From assembly GCF_000001735.4 (NCBI RefSeq), contig NC_003070.9, positions 18,523,971 to 18,587,970 of the forward strand: a DNA stretch of 64,000 nt, written 5' to 3'. Position 1 is the first letter of the stretch, and the number at the start of each line of letters is the position of its first letter. Shown here piece by piece: positions 1-15,649 of the stretch. The notes below the pieces were generated by a model. It had not been told where the DNA came from. It ran no database searches and was given only the letters and a program-made list of their open reading frames with translations. A program made the position numbers and the translations under genes. The DNA comes from Arabidopsis thaliana (Eukaryota > Streptophyta > Magnoliopsida > Brassicales > Brassicaceae).

Positions 1-3000
1 GAATGAATTGAGTACCCTGGATAGATCATTTCCCTCTGTGTTTTCTAGAGCATACTCAAATACTTCAACCTTTGCTATAAGCGGTAGATTGTCATAGTCT
101 GGAGCAAAACTCAACATATGCTTATTTTCTTGATTAAGAATGATCTATGAATTCAGACAGGCATGTGTAAGAATTAACGTAAACCGCAGATAGTTTCAGG
201 ACTGAAAACCTTAGTGAATACAAGACAAACCTTTCTTGCATCTCTGTGCTCTCGAATAAGATGGTGAAGGGTATCGCAGTTCGGAACCCATCCGATGAGT
301 CCACTATTGGGAGATAGTGGTATTACAGAATAGCGTTGAATGGAAAGATCTTTTTCGGCTGTTTTTCTGGAATTCTCAAGCAAAGTGTTCACCAAACCAA
401 AAAGCTGAAACACAAATAAGAGGAAAGGGATAGATGTGATTTTGTAGCTGAAAACTGTATATTTGTGAAGTGTAAACTGAAAACTTCAATTACGTATTCT
501 CCAACAAGAATTCATCAGAACAATGCATAACTGATTTTTTTGAGAATCACCTGCATAACACGCTCATCTTGCCTTAAATCTTCATGTCCCTTCAACAAGA
601 AGGCGTAGTCCTCACCGTCATTTCCGTGAATAGTCAATTTCCTTGGTCTTTGTTTAGAGGTTATAACAACAAGTTGGCGTGAAAAAGATGATATAGTCAC
701 GACGGGGGCATCTAATAAGAAGAAAAACGAAGTATGTATGTAAGCAATGAAGTCTGGGTTAATAAAATAAATCAGCTCAGGCAAACTTAAGCAGTTCAAT
801 ATGTTGTTACCTGCACGATATGTTCCAGGAACTGCTAGCTCCAAGTCACGGCACAGCAGCAACTCAGGAGAAACAGACTATACAACAAGTAACATGCCAG
901 TCAGATTAGAACTCAAAAGGAGCGAGAGAACCAAAGAAAAAGAGAATCTTATTACTTCCAAATCCAATGTCGTGAGACTGGCTAGCTGTTTGTCAATCCG
1001 TTTGAAAACGTGATAGTAAAGATCCCAAGCCTAAGAAGATAGAGAATTGAAAAGAAAAATTATGTCAATTCCCGTCCCTTTAATAAGAAGACAGCAAACA
1101 CTCATCTGAAATTTTGTTCAAAATTTCTGATCACCTGTGTAAGTTCAGCATCTTTCCCAGTTATCTTGTAATTGCAACAGCATTCATGTGCCTCTTTTAG
1201 TTCGTGACGGTATGCCTGCATCAACATTACACTAACTTAAGTTGCTGACATTAAAGAACATTGTAAAGTTCACATATAACAGTTACTGAAACATATGCGA
1301 CAAGAAACACTCCATACAGTAACATTAGTAATCTGATTCTATCAAGGGCAACTGGTTTATTTTAATACTTTAAAATCGCGAAGAGGAAAAATGACTACAA
1401 GTTACATAGCAAATAAACCTAGATACTGCAATGCTGTACACCCCTGTGCTAGATAAAGATGTAATTATAAATAACGTGATCACACACACCCAAATACCAA
1501 AAATCCGGGATTGAAATTTCCAACCTCTATAAATGCTCTTTCCTGTATGGTCGTACTGTCCTTTTTTACACCTTCGTCGAGCATGTCATGTAAGGGTTCA
1601 AGTACTTTCAGCATGCCTTCAATGTTATGTTCACCAAAATACAAGCGACTAGCTTCTTCTAGTGCTTCATGCCACATTTCATGCCAAAGTATGGCAACCC
1701 TGATAAGTTCATGTGATACAAGTTGCGCCTGTTTTTTTGTTGTTATGGGTGTAGAGGAAGGGGGTCACTAATTAGCTCAGGTAAAAATATATAATTCAAT
1801 AAAATCGACAAACACAAGAGATGACTTTTAACCTGATCCACGAGTGCACCACTGTGCTGGCGAACTTTATCAACCACCTCTTGAGCCGCAGCTCTCCGAA
1901 GATTGCTTATTGATTTACATGCAACGAGAAGGGGATACATCAGAGCCTGAAAACATTTGAAAAATAAATAGTCAAGGAGAAATTATGCATCCAAAATCGA
2001 AGTACATATGCAATCAAAATGGCAGAGTAAAACTTTATGTATGTCTTAATTCCCACCATAGAATTGTAATACTGATGAAGATTTATAAAATTTCTAGAAG
2101 GCTGCAAACCTGTGGGTGGTTTTCGCCTATGCGGATGAGAAGAGACTGAATCAGTTCCCTGACAGCACGATTATTAGAATGTATCCTAGCAATGATTTGA
2201 GGTAGCACAACAAGCCATGTGTTAATGTTGACATGACTGAATCCTGTCTTCAATGCGGTTTGGACATCAGCTGTAGCTCCATGGTTGAACCACAATGTCA
2301 GAAGACGCAGTATGTCCTATGGAAATGAGACAGCAGAGGAAAATAATTTAACAGACCACCAGTATGGTAAAACAACACCTCATTTCAACAAGTATAAGAA
2401 AAGTAGCAACATGGAAAAGAAAAGAAAGACACGTTTTCGTTTGTGTAACATGGAAAAGCCATGGATGCATGCACGCTTTACCTGTAAACTATCATCAACT
2501 CCTTTGGCATTTGCTGCACATGCTATAGAATAAAAATATCCAGTGACTGCAGAAACAACGTACTGGGAAGCAATTTGACCTCTTGAAATGTAATGCGACA
2601 TCACTGCTGTATTGAATAATGCCCATGTGTGCCATGCTTTAGCCCATTTAGGAGCATAGCAAGTAGATTTGTCAAACGCATCACGAATTTCTGGAAAAGA
2701 GTATATTTGGTCACCAAAGTGTTAAGGTCAGACGTAGTTTGATTACACTTACACATTTAAAAGCAACTACAATTCACCTTGAATAGACCCATCATTCAAA
2801 CCGGAAGAAAGTGCCCACTGCCACGTTCCCAGTTTGAGATTTACACGTGCAAGAAGTGGAACATTTGCGCCCTTGCTAGATACCATGCTAGCCAGTATGT
2901 CAGATTGAGAATGTGGCACACTTGAGAGCTCTCTCGTTAGAATCTAGAAACAATTAAAATTTAGATCGAGGGAAGCTATAACATGGCCGTTCAAGCAAGA

Positions 3001-6000
3001 TATGGGAAAATGTGAAAAAGAGAATAAGCCCAGACAATGCAAGTAGCAACTGGTATATGACATACCTGCAGCTTGGTAAATGCCTCTTTGCGCTTACGTT
3101 CCTCTCCAAGTGACCATTGGTATTTTAAGTATCCAAGCATCACTTGTGGAGGTCCGTGATATTGCATGTTTTCTGGTGATACTTCTGGATCAAACTGCAA
3201 AATAAGGGCCCAAGTTAGACATAACAGAATAAAGATACACTCTTGGCAGAGAAAATTCAACAATCAAAAGGTAAAAGTTCAAGACCGGTAAGAGCTTGAG
3301 TAGAGTAGATTTCGCCTGACTGATCCTCCCACTCTTTCGACAAAGCGAGGCAAACTTGAGCCAAGTTTCCACATCTTCTGTAGGAGGTAGCACAAGTGCC
3401 CGGACAGCCAAAAGTGCTTGCCACACCTGAGTAGTATTGGGAATGCAAAGTATTAAAAAGCACACTATTATACAAAAAACCTGAGATCACTCAATAAAAT
3501 TTTAATGAGTTTTCTTATTTGGATTTGTTTTTTTATCTACGTAGGATACAAGCTCTGACTAACAGTTTGGTAAGAAGCTACTTTACTTTATAAATCAACA
3601 GACGGAAACTAAATAAAGCAAACCTAATATGGAAAAAATCAATTTGATCCTAGCGAAGATTCATTTAATAAAGTCACCATACTGCAATATTTGATGCTTA
3701 AAATACCAAATGCCTTGTCATTCACTAGTGGCTCAACTAACATGATAACATTAAAAATAATATACCTCCACATTACGCTTAGATCCCTGAATCCGCTGAG
3801 TCCACATATTACGAATTAGAGCTCTCCGTTCTTCGGCAATAGTATTTCCCACAGGCAGCGTATAATATTCAATTACCTAGTATCGATACAACAGGGGAAA
3901 AAAATAGAAAGATTAATCATGTATATGGAGGGGTGTTAGGGAGGGTGTCCAGGAGAAGGGATCTTGGATAATTGAGATCTAACCTCCTCTAGTTCTGACA
4001 GCTGCTGAACACGAACCATATTGCTGTACGCACGCTCATAGCTCTCCAAAACCTGTAGAAGGCGCAAATAGACAATTACAAGTTTTTCAGTATGCGTGAG
4101 CAACTAAGAAGGTAACATGGTGATTACATGATGCTTCTATTGAAAGGAACCAACGATAGCATGCACAAAATGTTATTTAAATAGAGCTAAATATGTAACT
4201 AAGATGTCAGGAATGTATAATCCTACTTCCAACACCACAAGGCGTACTCAAATAGTTTCAAGAACATAATGGAAAAGGCTGAGACCAGTTACAAATATCT
4301 TTGCTGATATACATCTGTTCCCTTTATTCACAACAGATGATTCATAGATATTTTTCACAAAAGTTTATAATGAAAATACTACCAGAAATGAAACCTACCA
4401 GCGCTGCAAGTTCTGTGGCAAGACATTTTCTAGCTCTTTCCACATATTCGCGTGCCTCGTCGTACTAAAAAGGAAAGAAAAATATCCACAGGCACACATA
4501 CGCAGAAATTAGTGTCTGCAAATAGATTATAAGTAAGCCTGATAAGATTTATAGTACGAAAATATAGGTCCAAGTGTACCTTTGCCCTTCGAACTAACAG
4601 AACAGCCCTGAAGAATGTGCCATTACTGCTCCCATCGCCACTAGAAACCGGGCTTGCTAAACCCCGAAGCTTTGTTTCATCACCATCATCTAGCCGAGAC
4701 ACATATTCGGCCATTTGATCCCACTCTCCCATGTTCCATGCAGCTTGTGCAGCCTAGTATGGTTGCAAAAAGACATTATGTAACCATGTAGCTATATCAC
4801 CGAATGTAGCATAAGTAGAAGTTACCAACCATTGGTGCCATTTCCAGACGCGCAGATGGCTCAGCAGGACTCCAGTACTCTTTGCAGAGATTGTTGAGCT
4901 CTTCCCATCGTGCAAGTGCAGCAAGACATCTCATTTGTCCTACAACGTGGTAAATAAGCAATAGAATCAGGCCATTTCATGAAAAGAAAAGAGAAGCATC
5001 ATATGAATTTTAGACTGGAAAAAAATGCGTTGATCTGTTGTTCTGCTAACTTGTAAGAATGTTATGAACCCACAGTTCTCTATGAACTACTAACAGAATA
5101 CCGACAAAAAAATGCCAACAGAACTTAGAAAAAAACATTATCGAAGAAAAAAACCCACTAAATCCTCCCAATATTAGTCTTGGTTACCACAAACCTAATG
5201 TGGCTTCTAATACAAGATGAGGATTTGTTGTTTGAGATGCTTTCAAAGTGTACGCCTTGAGTGCATCGTCCCAGCGCTGCAGCTTCTCATACCTAGAAAC
5301 AAACACTGTTAGTGCTTTTCCACTGATTAGGATCAAAGAATGGAACCACACACAATCTTGTGACGGAATGCCTATCAAACAGAACTGAAAATAAGTGCAT
5401 CATGATTCAGAAAAGCCATGTTACCATGATTCTTTTAATTGCACATCAAGATGTTGTTGAGCATAGGTTAGTATACCGACAGCAGCCTATACAAAGAATT
5501 CCAACCAATCAATAATAACAAATATCAAAGATGGTCGAAATAGGATACAAAATACAGTGTACCTCATGCTGGTGTAACTGATTATTTATGTGTATAAGAG
5601 CCTCGACAACAGCAACTGGGTTGGCATCCATCCTCTTGGATCGTGGACCTTCAAATTCCATCTCTTTATAATGCAGAGCTTTGGCAAAAACACGGCACTA
5701 CAAAGTTGGAATATTGCACATTACCAAGAAAATCAGATGAATTCTTGATACGCAAATGAAAAAAGTACCAAATCTAATTTAACTAGCAAATACATAACGC
5801 AAACCTTTTCAGCAAGAGCCCCCAGAAGACGAATATCAATGGGAAGAGGCTTCTCATCATGTTCCATAAACTCTGCCTAAGAAGAGAAATAATAAAATCA
5901 AGCACAAGTGACAGGACCAAGCAACAGGATCACACATAAAGGTAGGTTGATATTGATTCTGAACTTATGATTGTTTATCCAACCTAAACGTAATATAGAT

Positions 6001-9000
6001 TAAACGAAGTATAAGCAGATATTTGGATTATAGTGTTAATATTAGATTAAATAAAAATTACACGTCATGTTTCCATGTACACTCACAGATCGTTTTGTTG
6101 ATGGTTTTAGCAACAAAAAACGTGTTTTACATAGAAAGATTAACAGGTGCAACCGCTAAAGAAATGGTGACCTAAGAAGTTTTTGTTTCCAGTCTTGGAA
6201 AATGTAGTCAACTCATAACAATCGCCTAAGCTAAAACACAAGCACTCAATAAGCACAAGCATAGCCACAGGAAACAAATTTGCTGTTCGTTATAGCCAGT
6301 GACTCAATCAAAGGTCTTTATCATGTTTAAGTTTTCTTGTAATGTAACAACGAACATACCAAATTGAGTAGTGTAGCTAAAATTTCTGGAGGGATATTTG
6401 GAGATGAAAAGGCCATTTCCAAGCTCCTAACTAACTGCTTTTGGCTAGACTCGTTTAGCTGTGCCCAGCAACTGACAAAGCCAGCAGCAAACAACTCTCT
6501 CCCGACAAATGGCTGCAAAACACAATCATTAAAATGCACCCTTTTGAGAGAGGAAAAGAAAGAGCATAGATGAAACACCTGCAACTGAGCAAGTTTTGCA
6601 CAAGTTCTTAATGCTGGAGAGGGAGACTCCTTAAGTAATTCAATACTAAAATGTCTCATCCATTCCTCCCAATCTTCTTTGGTGCTGCGTTGAGAAGCTT
6701 CTCCAGCTGTCCGTAGTCTACCATCATTAACCTGTTCAGCAGATCATCAAAGCCATGAGTGAAAGTTTTAGCTCTTTCAAAACTAAGAAAGAACCAAATA
6801 AACTTTACTAGAGGATCATGTTAAATCAAGCCCATATATAGTTTTATTTGTTTTTAAAAGCTGAATGTCCATGGAGAAGAGGAAATATAGAGGACATATT
6901 TACAAACTCATTGAAGCAAATGGCTCAGGACCAAGACTAAGCTTCAATGAATGAACGTTGCTATAGATAAACCTACCCATCATTTAGATAGGAAAAAGAA
7001 AGAAAAAAAGATCCGCCTTATTCAGCTAAGGAACCCTACAATACACCCCATGTTTGCCTCAATGAAGTCATACTAATAATGACTATGCCGACCAGAAATT
7101 TTGTACAATGTTAGAGTAAAATCATGATTTTAACTTGAAACTTGATAACAAAATTTTCACACATTAAGAATCTATATGTGATTATATACGACACAGAAAA
7201 GAGTACCTGATGGTTTCTGTCAGTTCCTTCTTCGAAAGGATCGATCTCATTCTCAATTACAGGATCCCTGATAACCTCAACTGGCAGTCGCCTACTTAAT
7301 TGTTGGGTTGCAGTTGTAGCTACAATCAATGGTTCACGTCTCCGCCAGCGAGCATGAATTTCCTCAAATTCTTTATGCTGAAAAAATGTTGTACAGTGAG
7401 ATTTTACAGACAGAAGTTCACAAATGACATTTATAATACATGACAGATAAATTTTTGCTGCTATTTTTATTTAAAAGATAGTAAAATGCAAGACCCGCAA
7501 TCGATGCTTCAATAAAAGCTTGTGAATTGATTCAATGAATATGGTGAAGTCCTCTCCAAGTGCATGAGCCAAACAGCATAGTGCATCGACAGCATCTTTC
7601 CGCAACTCATCATTCTTCCTGCGATTACAGAAGATATACCCCATAAGAATATTTATACGTACGAAACTGAAATCACGAGTAAGGTTTAGAAAAACGTGAA
7701 ATGAAAATCCACTAGAAAACAATTGGGTCCCATCAATAATGGCAGATAAAATCCCATGATATTAAGAAATGTAACTAACATCTGCGGAGTTCTAATAACA
7801 AATACATGTGGCCAGAAAAAATTGTAACTAAGCAATACAAACAACTTATGGAAAACAGATTTGTAACAGTAACAATGACGGATTGAAAGTTAATGAGATA
7901 ATAATAATTCCATCCTTTTTGATAATGCATTGTCAACCATTTAAGAGAAAACCAGATAGTGACACAATGCCTAAGTTTTGAAGAAGTATTGTAAGAAAAC
8001 CCTTAGGAAAAAGTAACCAATATACTGTTTTTCAGATAGTGACAATCAGTATAACTCACCCATCTAATACTAGCTTCAAGTGATGCACGAGAGCGGAGAT
8101 ATGACCAGTAACCTGAGGATATATACGGATAATTAAAAGTATTACAAGAAGCTTAATATGGAATTTTTTCTGGATCAGCAAAGGGAAAAAAAAAATCAAA
8201 ATAAATAACCAAAGCTCCTAACCTGAACACACGGGATTACTCTTGTCAAAGTTTTGATGGCATCGCGTCTTATAGCTACAGGAGCATCTACTTTAAACAA
8301 TCGAATAAGTGCCGGAAGGAGTAAATGCATGTGCTCATCAAGAGTTCCTGCACATAAGGACTCTAAGGGTCAACCATCAGAGTGAAATCTGGCCATGGTG
8401 AGAAAATGGAAACTACAGGAGTAAACAATCTGACTATTCAAAGAACCTATATACCGAAAAAAAATTGGATTTAATAGATAAGAAACAAATATGCATATAA
8501 TAACGAAACTACTTGTATCATCTTACACTACACAATCTAATAATGTGGAACCTCTTTACATTCTTGTAAAAGAACTGCATACGTTAATTACTAGAACTCG
8601 CATACCCAAGTAATATAAAATGACTATGAGGATGTCAAAACAAGATAAGTATTACTGACCGCCAAACACTTCGAGTGTGTGGAGAATATCAGGAACATAG
8701 GTGTAATCATTAAACCGCTCGGCGTCACCTAATACTTGGATGAAACATGGAAGGATGACTGGAAGATAAGTTCTGAATTCATCATTAAGTGCCAAGCAAA
8801 GATGTTCCAGTAGATGCAGAACCTGATTATCAGTAAGAGAGGCGAAGTACTCCCCATAAGATATCTGTCCTTAATCAATAAGAAACATAGCATACTCTAG
8901 GCAGCATACAACTTACCGGAAGACCACGTGATGGGCGTATGGGACCGGGCAAGGTGAAGGATGACCATAGTTCAGAGACTAATGAAAGCAGCTCTGGCAG

Positions 9001-12000
9001 ATACTTGCGTATGTGCTGTACACAGATAACATAAGCTATGAGTTTACACAAAGTCGGTCGTATTTTGACCATAACTGAAAATATTAAGGTGGATATACCT
9101 GGCGAACAATGGAAACAAGAGTCCCAAGACCCCACGTAATGAAGTCCTTCAGGTTCTCATCAGATGTTCGAACAGTGTGAAAAAGCTCAGGTAAAACCTT
9201 CAAATTCAGAGGTGGAACCAACCCAACAAATTACCACAACGTAAAACAGAGAGAGCATTTATCGAAAAGCTGCCGGAGATACAATATTATTTACACCTAC
9301 CTTCGGCAAGTAAGGCACGCATCCCAATCCCATTGACTAACCTCGCAAAAACAAAGTAGTGATAAAGTTGTAACCTCCTCATTGCAGTTCCAACACAAGT
9401 TTATTTTAAAAAACAGTCAAGATGGTTTTAGTTACCTTGAAAATGATCATCAGAGATCTAACAACCCTTTTGTGGTAACTAAGAAGTGATGCATCTCTAA
9501 GAATTCGCATAAGCGAGTTGATAGCAACCTATAACAATAAGGAAAGTAATTGAGCACAATTCAGACTACAAATGAAATATATTCACACAAATTAAGAACT
9601 ACCGTTGAGTAATAATCCTCAGATGTAGCAAATGACGGCCGGAGTTCGACAGGTAACTCATCAATTGATGGAATAGGTTGACCAGAATCACCAGTGCCGC
9701 GAGGAACTTCACCATGTGATCCTGATAAACTTTGTTGGTTACGTTTATGCACATGAGGATCCAAAGCGCCCATAATTCCAAGAACCTGTAGATATAACCA
9801 CGTTTATCACAAAAATATCTTCTAGAATAGTCTAGAGTAAAACAATTCTCTAGAAACTACCTTGAGCACTTCTCGTCTGGTAGACCACACTAAGTCACCC
9901 TTCAGCAATTTCAAGAGTAACCCAAGCAACAATGGGTATTCCTTGTATGGAGTCACAACATACCTACGTTCATAATGAAATTAGAGCCGTAAATAACATG
10001 CAGGGAGGATTGTAAACTTCTGGAACTCCCTTCATTTTGTACTAGTTATGTGCACAATAATTAGCACATGTCCCAAGCTACTAAACAGTAACATGCAAGT
10101 TGATCACCGCACTGTCTACAAATGTCTACAACTTCATAAACACCAGTGATACAGTTGATTAAATCTAGGCAGCATAATATCCTAGGTATTGGTAAATCAA
10201 TCCTTTCGCACGACAAACAGAGAATACAACTCATGACAAGTCCGGACACAGAAAGGCAATATTCTTTCTCCGGAATAATGAGCCATCTCAGGAGAGACGG
10301 AAAAAAAACCATCACAAAGATCTACCGCAGATAGAAGAACTAGCTAGGGATAACAATATTGTCATTTCATATAGAATTTTCTCACTTTTAGTAGGTTAAA
10401 GGATAAACATAACACATATGTATACATTAACACATAAACAGCCTAAGGATAGCTCAGGCTTCTACCTAGCTAATAAGAAGAGATGGAGGCCCCGTTTGTG
10501 TCAAAAAATTCACTTAGAATCCAGTATTTTCATCTAGTCCAACCAGGCTTTCGCCAATCAAGATAGTAGCATTGTCTTAGTTTACAAGAAAATTAGCATG
10601 TTCAAAATTGCCTAGTAGCATTATCATATAAAACAAGAAGAAAGTCGTAAAAGAAGGTCAATATCTCATACCCTGTACTTTGAACAACTTGACCAAGAGT
10701 AGAAACAGCCACCTCACGTTTTGCTACAGCAGCTCCATCCATTAAAGCTTCAACAATTAAAGGCATCAGCTCCGGAATATATTGTCTCATTGCCAAGCCA
10801 CCCTGAGCAAGCAACGCAAAAGAAAACCAGGAAGGGAATATCTTAGCCAAACACAATAAATAACAGGACAGGAAAGGAAATAAAAGTACCAACATTCTGT
10901 TAACTTAGAGACAACAAAAAATACAATATTAGATGCCGGCCAGGGCATTGAAATTTGAAATACGCTTAGCCAACACAGACTTAGAACACAGATAGAAATA
11001 GTCAAAAATCAGACTGCAACTTTAACGCGCAGCAAAAACGCAGTTATGTTTGAATCGACACTTAATATAGAATCTAAAACTTGCCAATTATATTTCAACT
11101 TACCACTCTTGCAAGATCCCCAACAGTTACGAGAACTCCAGTGACAATATTATTGTTAGCATTCACTCCAGTTCCTTCACTAAGTCTCGCAACAAGTGCC
11201 TAGAAAACAAGAGTTACAACCCCGTGAACAACAATAATAGCCATACTATCTAAGAAATGAAAAGAAATTAAACCTTTTGGACAGGGGCTACGTATGGAAG
11301 AATGAGCCGTTCACAATTTCGAACTAAACAACCAAGGAGCTTTGCACTCTCTTCCCTGCACTTGTTATCTGCACTGCTGACATTACAATTGAAGTCAATG
11401 CAACAGATACATAATCATAGGAAATGAATCTTCCCATATGAACTAAAAAATTTGTAGTTACCTCAGCTCAAGATAGGTCAACAACTGTATAAGATGGCGA
11501 CGAAGTGCTGGAAGTACGTATGCTGGATTTTTTTCCGATAACCTTCCAGCAACTGAGATGGCATATTCTCGAACATCAAGGTCCTGTTAAACAGAGATAT
11601 TGTAATATATGAATTGAAATGGTTCCATTGACTAGGCCAGATACTGTAGCCAGGTGGAGTGAAAGTGTGAAACATAAGCCAAACATTCTATCAAGTTAAC
11701 AGGGTATCACATGATGCATCCACCAACAAAAGGCATTCATTCCATCCACAAATCATCCAATTAAGTTATCTCAGCTGCACTTTTCCAGTACAACTTAATA
11801 AGTAACACTGTTTTGTGACACAATAGAAGCTAATTCATAGACTAAAAGCCCAGCTACGTCTTGGTATCCAAATTTTGATATTAGGGGGAGTAATTAAATA
11901 CCAACTTCATGAACCCATGAAATTGAATCTCAAAGAGCAATACAATTACAATAATTCACCCAAGAGAGACAAATAAAAGATCGGTAACAAATTAGGACTG

Positions 12001-15000
12001 CAGTATGACATCTAAGCTGCTATTTTATTCAAACAAATAACACAATCATACCTCATCATTTAAGGAAGCAAAAATGGCAGTCAAACTATCAGCCTGTGCT
12101 AGATAATCATCGAAACATTGGTTGCCAAATAAAGCAACGAATATAGATTTGCGAACAGTTACATCAGCATCTGCAACGGCTGTCCTGAGAAGCTTTTCCA
12201 CAATCTGCAGAACCCAAACATCATTTCTCAGCAAGCAGAAAATTGGAACCGCCACTGGTATTGCAATTATAAATGCCATCACGAAGCATGTTTAACATAC
12301 TTAAGTTCAGATTTGGAAAATAATAAAAAGAAACCTTTTGTAATGAGAAACAGTGAAATTAAAAGACATAATAAGAAAAAAATGTAATGGGCTTTCAGTA
12401 TGATATAAAACCTCTTCCACAAGGCGCCTGCGTCTCCCCCCTGCTCGTGTTGACCTGCTCGAGCCAAATTGTGTGATGCCAGAAAGAGAATTTGCAATTA
12501 GTCTGCAACAACACAAAGCAGCATCTTTTCTTGTGGCTGCATCCTCATCATCCAAATAAACAACAACTGACTCCCGAGCAAATTCAAGAAGATCATGTCC
12601 CTGCCAGAAATCAGAAGCTCAAAGACAGAAATTTCATATTCTTTAGAAAATGTTATCCGCAAAGAGCGCCAACCTTGAAATTGAAACGAGCAAGAGTCTG
12701 CAGGGCTAGTTGAACTTGAGCTGAACAACTAGGGTCAGAAGACTGTGGTGCCATGCCCACTGTACTACCTCGGACAATGGTAACAGGAGGCTTTGCTTGA
12801 GAATAATGGGATTTTGAAAGAACCAACGAAATGCAATCTAGAAGCCGATCTTGTACTGTTGGCAGCAAAGAAGGAATGCTGAGATACAAAGAATTGTCAG
12901 CATTAAACGTATACACATCAATGTATGTAATAACAAACTTCTTTCGTTCAACTTTACCTGATGGTTATCTGGTCAAGAGCGTCAACAAGTGTGGAAGAGA
13001 GACTAGATGAAAACATAACATCTAAAAGATCTCGAACATGAGTTTCCACTGTGGATCCCATTGCCTTTGCGATGTTACCAACACAAGCCACAGCTTCAAG
13101 CAAAGGTCTGCCTTTACGTGGAGCAATCTACAGGGACAACATAGTCGAACAAAGCCACTTGTCTAGTTCAGTTTTCAAAACTAAAACCCAATATAATACT
13201 TTGACACAAAAGTAGTAAAACGTAATTACAAAATAAATAAATAAATAAATAAAATTTGACCCACCGCATCCCGCAGATGAGACATAATTGTCGGCAAATA
13301 ATGGATAAGCTCACCATCCAAAGCACCAGCCATTTCCCCAAGGGCGATGAACCCACTGGCTCTTTCAGCCGGTATTCTTAACACAGTAAGAATATGATTC
13401 ATGCATATCTGCAAGAAAGTAATTCGTGTCACGTTTCCAGAAATTTTTTGGTTTTAAGAATCTCTCAGTCACTTACCGTTAAATAGTTTGTCACAAACCG
13501 GTCACGGAGAAAGTGAGCAATGCGAGGCAGTAACGAGGTGATGCTAAGGCGAACAAGGCGATCACGATGTTCAAGGTATCTGAGGACAATTTCGGCAACT
13601 TCTCTATACCTAGACATCATGAACTCACCTGTATTCCTGCAAACGAACTCTAGCATTAAGCTGTAAACTCTAACACCCAATATGCCATGAAATCAATCTG
13701 CTTATAACAGAAAACAACGTAATTTTCGTCGTCAAGAGTCTTTTGTTCAGGTATACACTGAGAGTGGAGGAATATACATGAATTGCCTACTTTTTTAATG
13801 ATGTAAACTACAATACGAAGACAAACTAACAAAACAACCCGAGCATCATGGGGACAAACAAGTTGTTCTACGGAAATATTCCAGAATCAAACTTGAGTGT
13901 CTGACTAAAAGAAAGGGATGCTTTCAAAATAGATAACCACTTCTGCATTTACCTCAACAGCTCCCCCACGGCAAGTAAAGAACCATGAATACTGTGAACC
14001 GGAGCATTTCTGCCCAACCCATCCTGTGTAGCTTCAAACATTCGATAGTACCTGTAAAAGCCAAATTGAGAGAAGATCAGTTAATAAAGATGGAAACCCC
14101 TATTGATAATTTGAAACATTGCATTGGCAATGATATATATAAATGCAGTAGAAAGTCTGCAAAACGTATCACCATGGGAAGAATATATATTCGAATATCA
14201 TCCATTTTGGGGGGGGGGGGGGGACCACAGCATAAAAAGCTAATATAAGTTGCATTTACACAATAAAATATACAAAGTAGTACTTAAATGAGGGTGATTG
14301 CAAATGAAAGTATTGCAACAACACAAAGAAAAGCCTTGCATCAAAAATATCATACCAAATACATAACCTAAGGAAAACATTTCAGACATTATCATTTTCA
14401 AGGATAAGAGAATACTTACCACTGCACTCGCCATCGAGTCTCCCTTTTCTCAATAACACGAAGGCATGCACGCAAAGCTTCAACAGCTCGTTCTCGCACT
14501 TGCAACTGGGGGTCCCTAAGTGCAACCCAGATAGCATCCACAAATTCAGGGACATGAACGTTAAAGACAGTAGAAGCATTTTCGGCCATCTCCTGCAATG
14601 TTGCAAGAAAACATCCATATCCGTATTAACTTAGGATTGGAAAGTTATCATCACTATCATTTTTCAAACATCTATAATCCAATTTATTAGTTCAGAAGTT
14701 TCTTTCTGAGTAACTAAAAGAAAAAATGATCTGCTTATCTAAAGGATCGGGCAGCTGAAATCAGGATACCTTTAATATTAAAACGGCGGCGAAACGACGA
14801 TATTCCACCCTGTCTACGCGAAGCCAATCAAAAGCTGTTTTCATCTGTGAAAACGAGATCAAGAATTGAGCAACTATGAGCCGAGACAGTGATAGGAAGG
14901 GGAGGGAAACAAACAATCTTACCTGAAACTCCACTTCATCAGAAGTCATTGCTCCACCTGCCCGAGCAAGGTGCCCCAAAACTCTACTAGCAAGCACCAA

Positions 15001-15649
15001 GATTTCAGGATCACGCTTCAACTCGAACACAGTCCTCATGTAACCCGCAAATCTAGAAACCTTAGTAGCATTCTCACCAAATCCAATCTCCGTCAACTCA
15101 TCAATGGCTCTGAGTGCACCCATGTTTTCCGCCACATCAGTGCTCTCAATTAAATTAGCAATCCTGTCATATAATTGCTCCATGAACCTAGAGGAAGCTT
15201 CACCACTAAGATCACGAACTGCTTCCTCTACGTGTTTCCTAAACGCTAAAGGAGCTCCCTCCTAATACAACAACCAAAAATCATAAACAAAGTCGCATAC
15301 TTGATGGAAACCAACAACAATAGATCAAAACCCACAAATTGCCAGACCTATAAGAACTAAAACTTCGAATTTTCCATTAACCAGAACAGAGAGATTCCGT
15401 CAGATAAGCAATAAAAGCAAAAGGGTTATATGGGTTTCTACTAAAGCATAAAAAGGGAGAATACTTTACAATGTTCTTCATTACCTTAGGATTACCACGG
15501 CTGCAAAGGTCAGCGATGACACGATTCAAAGTGTCAAAGCTTCCGCCACCAGAAGCGGTGGCTGAGGGACCACAAAAGCGGTGCGATTGCGAAGGGGAAG
15601 CCATGGATGCAGGCCGTCCAGCCACAAAAGATTGCGACGAGGTAGACAT
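1..15649 (-). CDS. TOR: Target of rapamycin (TOR) Ser/Thr kinase, 3' end cut by window edge
   Basis: This is the catalytic subunit of TORC1, the nutrient- and energy-sensing PI3K-related kinase that drives growth and translation. The start ATG is at 15649-15647 (protein begins [13 protein letters not shown]). Many short exons follow down to position 1. HEAT-repeat exons fill roughly 15.6-5.9 kb and the FAT domain roughly 5.7-1.8 kb. The FRB domain ([20 protein letters not shown], then [14 protein letters not shown]) spans about 1.75-0.95 kb. The kinase N-lobe ([29 protein letters not shown]) covers about 0.85 kb to 1. Exons I could bound are 551-711, 231-404 and 1-144. The sequence ends after [12 protein letters not shown], so the GDRHPSN catalytic loop, the DFG motif and FATC are off-window. 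Each exon I checked is open and I saw no disruption. The locus corresponds to AT1G50030. Confidence 0.97.
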
